From NCBI GenBank assembly GCA_022560025.1, contig JAFISE010000030.1, forward strand, positions 1 to 64,000: a DNA stretch of 64,000 nt, written 5' to 3'. Both the position numbers and the translations under genes were made by a program. Position 1 is the first letter of the stretch. Every line of letters starts with the position of its first letter. Shown here in pieces: positions 62,816-64,000 of this stretch. Below the pieces are notes generated by a model that was not told the origin of the DNA, did no database searches, and saw only the letters and a list, made by a program, of their open reading frames with translations. Source of the DNA: Stagonosporopsis chrysanthemi (lineage: Eukaryota; Ascomycota; Dothideomycetes; Pleosporales; Didymellaceae).

Positions 62816-64000
62816 ATGATACAATATACAACTGACATCGGTCTCCCAACCTTCAGGGCTTTATCCGGGTTCATGATCGTTTTGTATGCTATAGGTCTTT
62901 TGGCCAAGGTAGAGCACCATCTGAAACGATTGGAGGGGAAGTGAACAATCTGGCCTTCCTCAAGGCACTCTACAACATATTCTGGCATCCACTTAGCCAC
63001 ATACCAGGCCCGACGCTGGCTAAAGTTACCACAAAGTGGGCCAACTTCCAGGACATTGTTTCGGATCGTTGTCTAGTCACCCATCGCTTGCATGTCAAAT
63101 ACGGGAGCATCGTTCGTCTTGGGCCTAACGAACTATCTTTCTCCGATCCGTCCGTCGCGAAAGAGATATACAGCATAACTGCGCGATTCCCCTAAGCGCC
63201 AGTGTACAAAACGCTTGGAAATGGTCCCTTTCCGACCCTCTTTGACATGCAGGATTGGGAAAAGCATCGCGAAAGGCGAAAGCTTCTAGCCCCGGCATTT
63301 GCCAAGTCTATCATCGAGAAGGCCGAGCCAGAATTGGTCGAGCAGCTGAATCGTTTCTTCGACTGGCTGGAGCGCAAAGAAGAGTCGCCCCTAAATTTGG
63401 CCGTATGGTGCTGAATGCTAGGTCTTGATGTCACGGGCGCTGTCTTCTTGGGGAATCAGCTTGGAGCATTGGACAGCGATCGACCTCATAAGCATGCAGT
63501 CGATCTCGACGGCTTATTGGCACTCAGCGGCCTCAAATGGCAGCTACCATGGGTGATCCCTATTTTTAGCTGGGTTCCAATGCCAAGATGGCAGGCGTTC
63601 CTCGGAGCATCGGAGAGAATATACCTATTTGGTCGCGATGTCTTTCGTCGATACTTGGAAAAATACGGTCGCGAAGGGTACCGCGCGGAGGATCCTGTTC
63701 ATAGACTATTGGAAGCCCAGGGCGGGAAGGGCGTTACGATAAGCGACGAAGAAATCGGTGCCGAAGTTGCGACTCTTCTTCTTGCCGGATCCGAGCCCAT
63801 AGGAACGACGTTGGGGTTTGCAGCTTGGGAACTAGCGCGACATCCAGAATGGCAGCATAGGCTACGAAAGGAGCTGGAAGAGAACCACGTCAGGTTTAAA
63901 AATGGCGCTCTTCCAGAATGGGCGGATATAAGCGGCCTACCAACTCTGAATGCAATCTTCATGGAAGGTTTGAGGCTACATCCTTCAGCTCCTGGAGCTC
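62816..64000 (+). pseudogene. Cytochrome P450 with two in-frame stops, cut by window edge
   Basis: Proposed exons: 62816-62908 and 62965 onward, with a 56-bp intron (donor GTAGAG, CTGAA, acceptor CAAG). Splicing joins the membrane helix GFMIVLYAIGLLAK to ALYNIFWHPLSHIPGP, the usual fungal P450 hinge. Recognisable regions are YGSIVRLGPNELSFSDP, DWEKHRERRKLLAPAFA, DISGLPTLNAIFMEGLRLHP (ExxR motif) and an I-helix AGSEPIGTT. TAA at 63193-63195 and TGA at 63412-63414 interrupt an otherwise continuous frame. The haem-binding Cys motif would lie beyond the window. P450s oxidise secondary metabolites or xenobiotics. The substrate is unknown. Confidence 0.8.

Overview
This window is nuclear DNA of a filamentous ascomycete (Pezizomycotina), most likely a Dothideomycete and plausibly from Pleosporales. 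The evidence is short 47-96 bp spliceosomal introns with GTAnGT-type donors and CTAAC/CTGAC branch sites, several heterokaryon-incompatibility (HET) domain genes, a zinc-cluster regulator, an Alt a 1-type secreted protein, and eukaryotic housekeeping genes (RPS16, HIR3, BUD7, FBA1, bL9m). No bacterial-type operon, rRNA, tRNA or CRISPR array was seen. I worked out exon structures by hand from splice signals and family-conserved residues, so splice junctions are inferences.

Layout. 0.5-2.7 kb: a Thr/Ser/Pro-rich repeat stalk joined to a glycine-rich domain, interrupted by an in-frame TGA. 3.3-8.6 kb: a small conserved membrane protein, a lipid-kinase-like gene, a zinc-cluster regulator and a short-chain dehydrogenase. 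9.4-14.4 kb: an intact HET gene followed by a decayed HET gene. 14.4-17.5 kb: gene-free low-complexity DNA with a degenerate GGAC-type array and a 26-bp minisatellite. 17.5-26.8 kb: divergent HIR3 (histone regulator) and BUD7/CHS6-type (exomer cargo adaptor) genes. 28.4-32.1 kb: RPS16, an RCC1/ATS1-like gene and an uncharacterised gene. 33.1-40.0 kb: an oligopeptide transporter with six inferred exons and a large membrane-anchored amidohydrolase. 40.3-43.5 kb: two related small HET genes, the second frameshifted, flanking a possible two-exon small gene. 43.9-52.6 kb: a small conserved fungal protein whose intron contains poly-G and an assembly gap, FBA1, mitochondrial bL9, a mitochondrial-type ubiquitin protease and a GFO/IDH/MocA oxidoreductase. 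54.9-59.4 kb: a conserved fungal protein, a broken YJU2/CWC16-like copy and the Alt a 1-like gene. 61.7-64.0 kb: a broken dehydrogenase and a broken cytochrome P450 cut by the window edge.

The housekeeping genes form compact divergent pairs (HIR3/BUD7, RPS16/RCC1-like, bL9m/UBP16-like). The accessory genes (HET, P450, dehydrogenase, stalk protein) sit in looser DNA and carry nonsense and frameshift lesions. I found no clearly new multi-gene system. The best candidates for follow-up are the glycine-rich stalk protein, the HET-HET locus with a small gene between the copies, and the two-module amidohydrolase.
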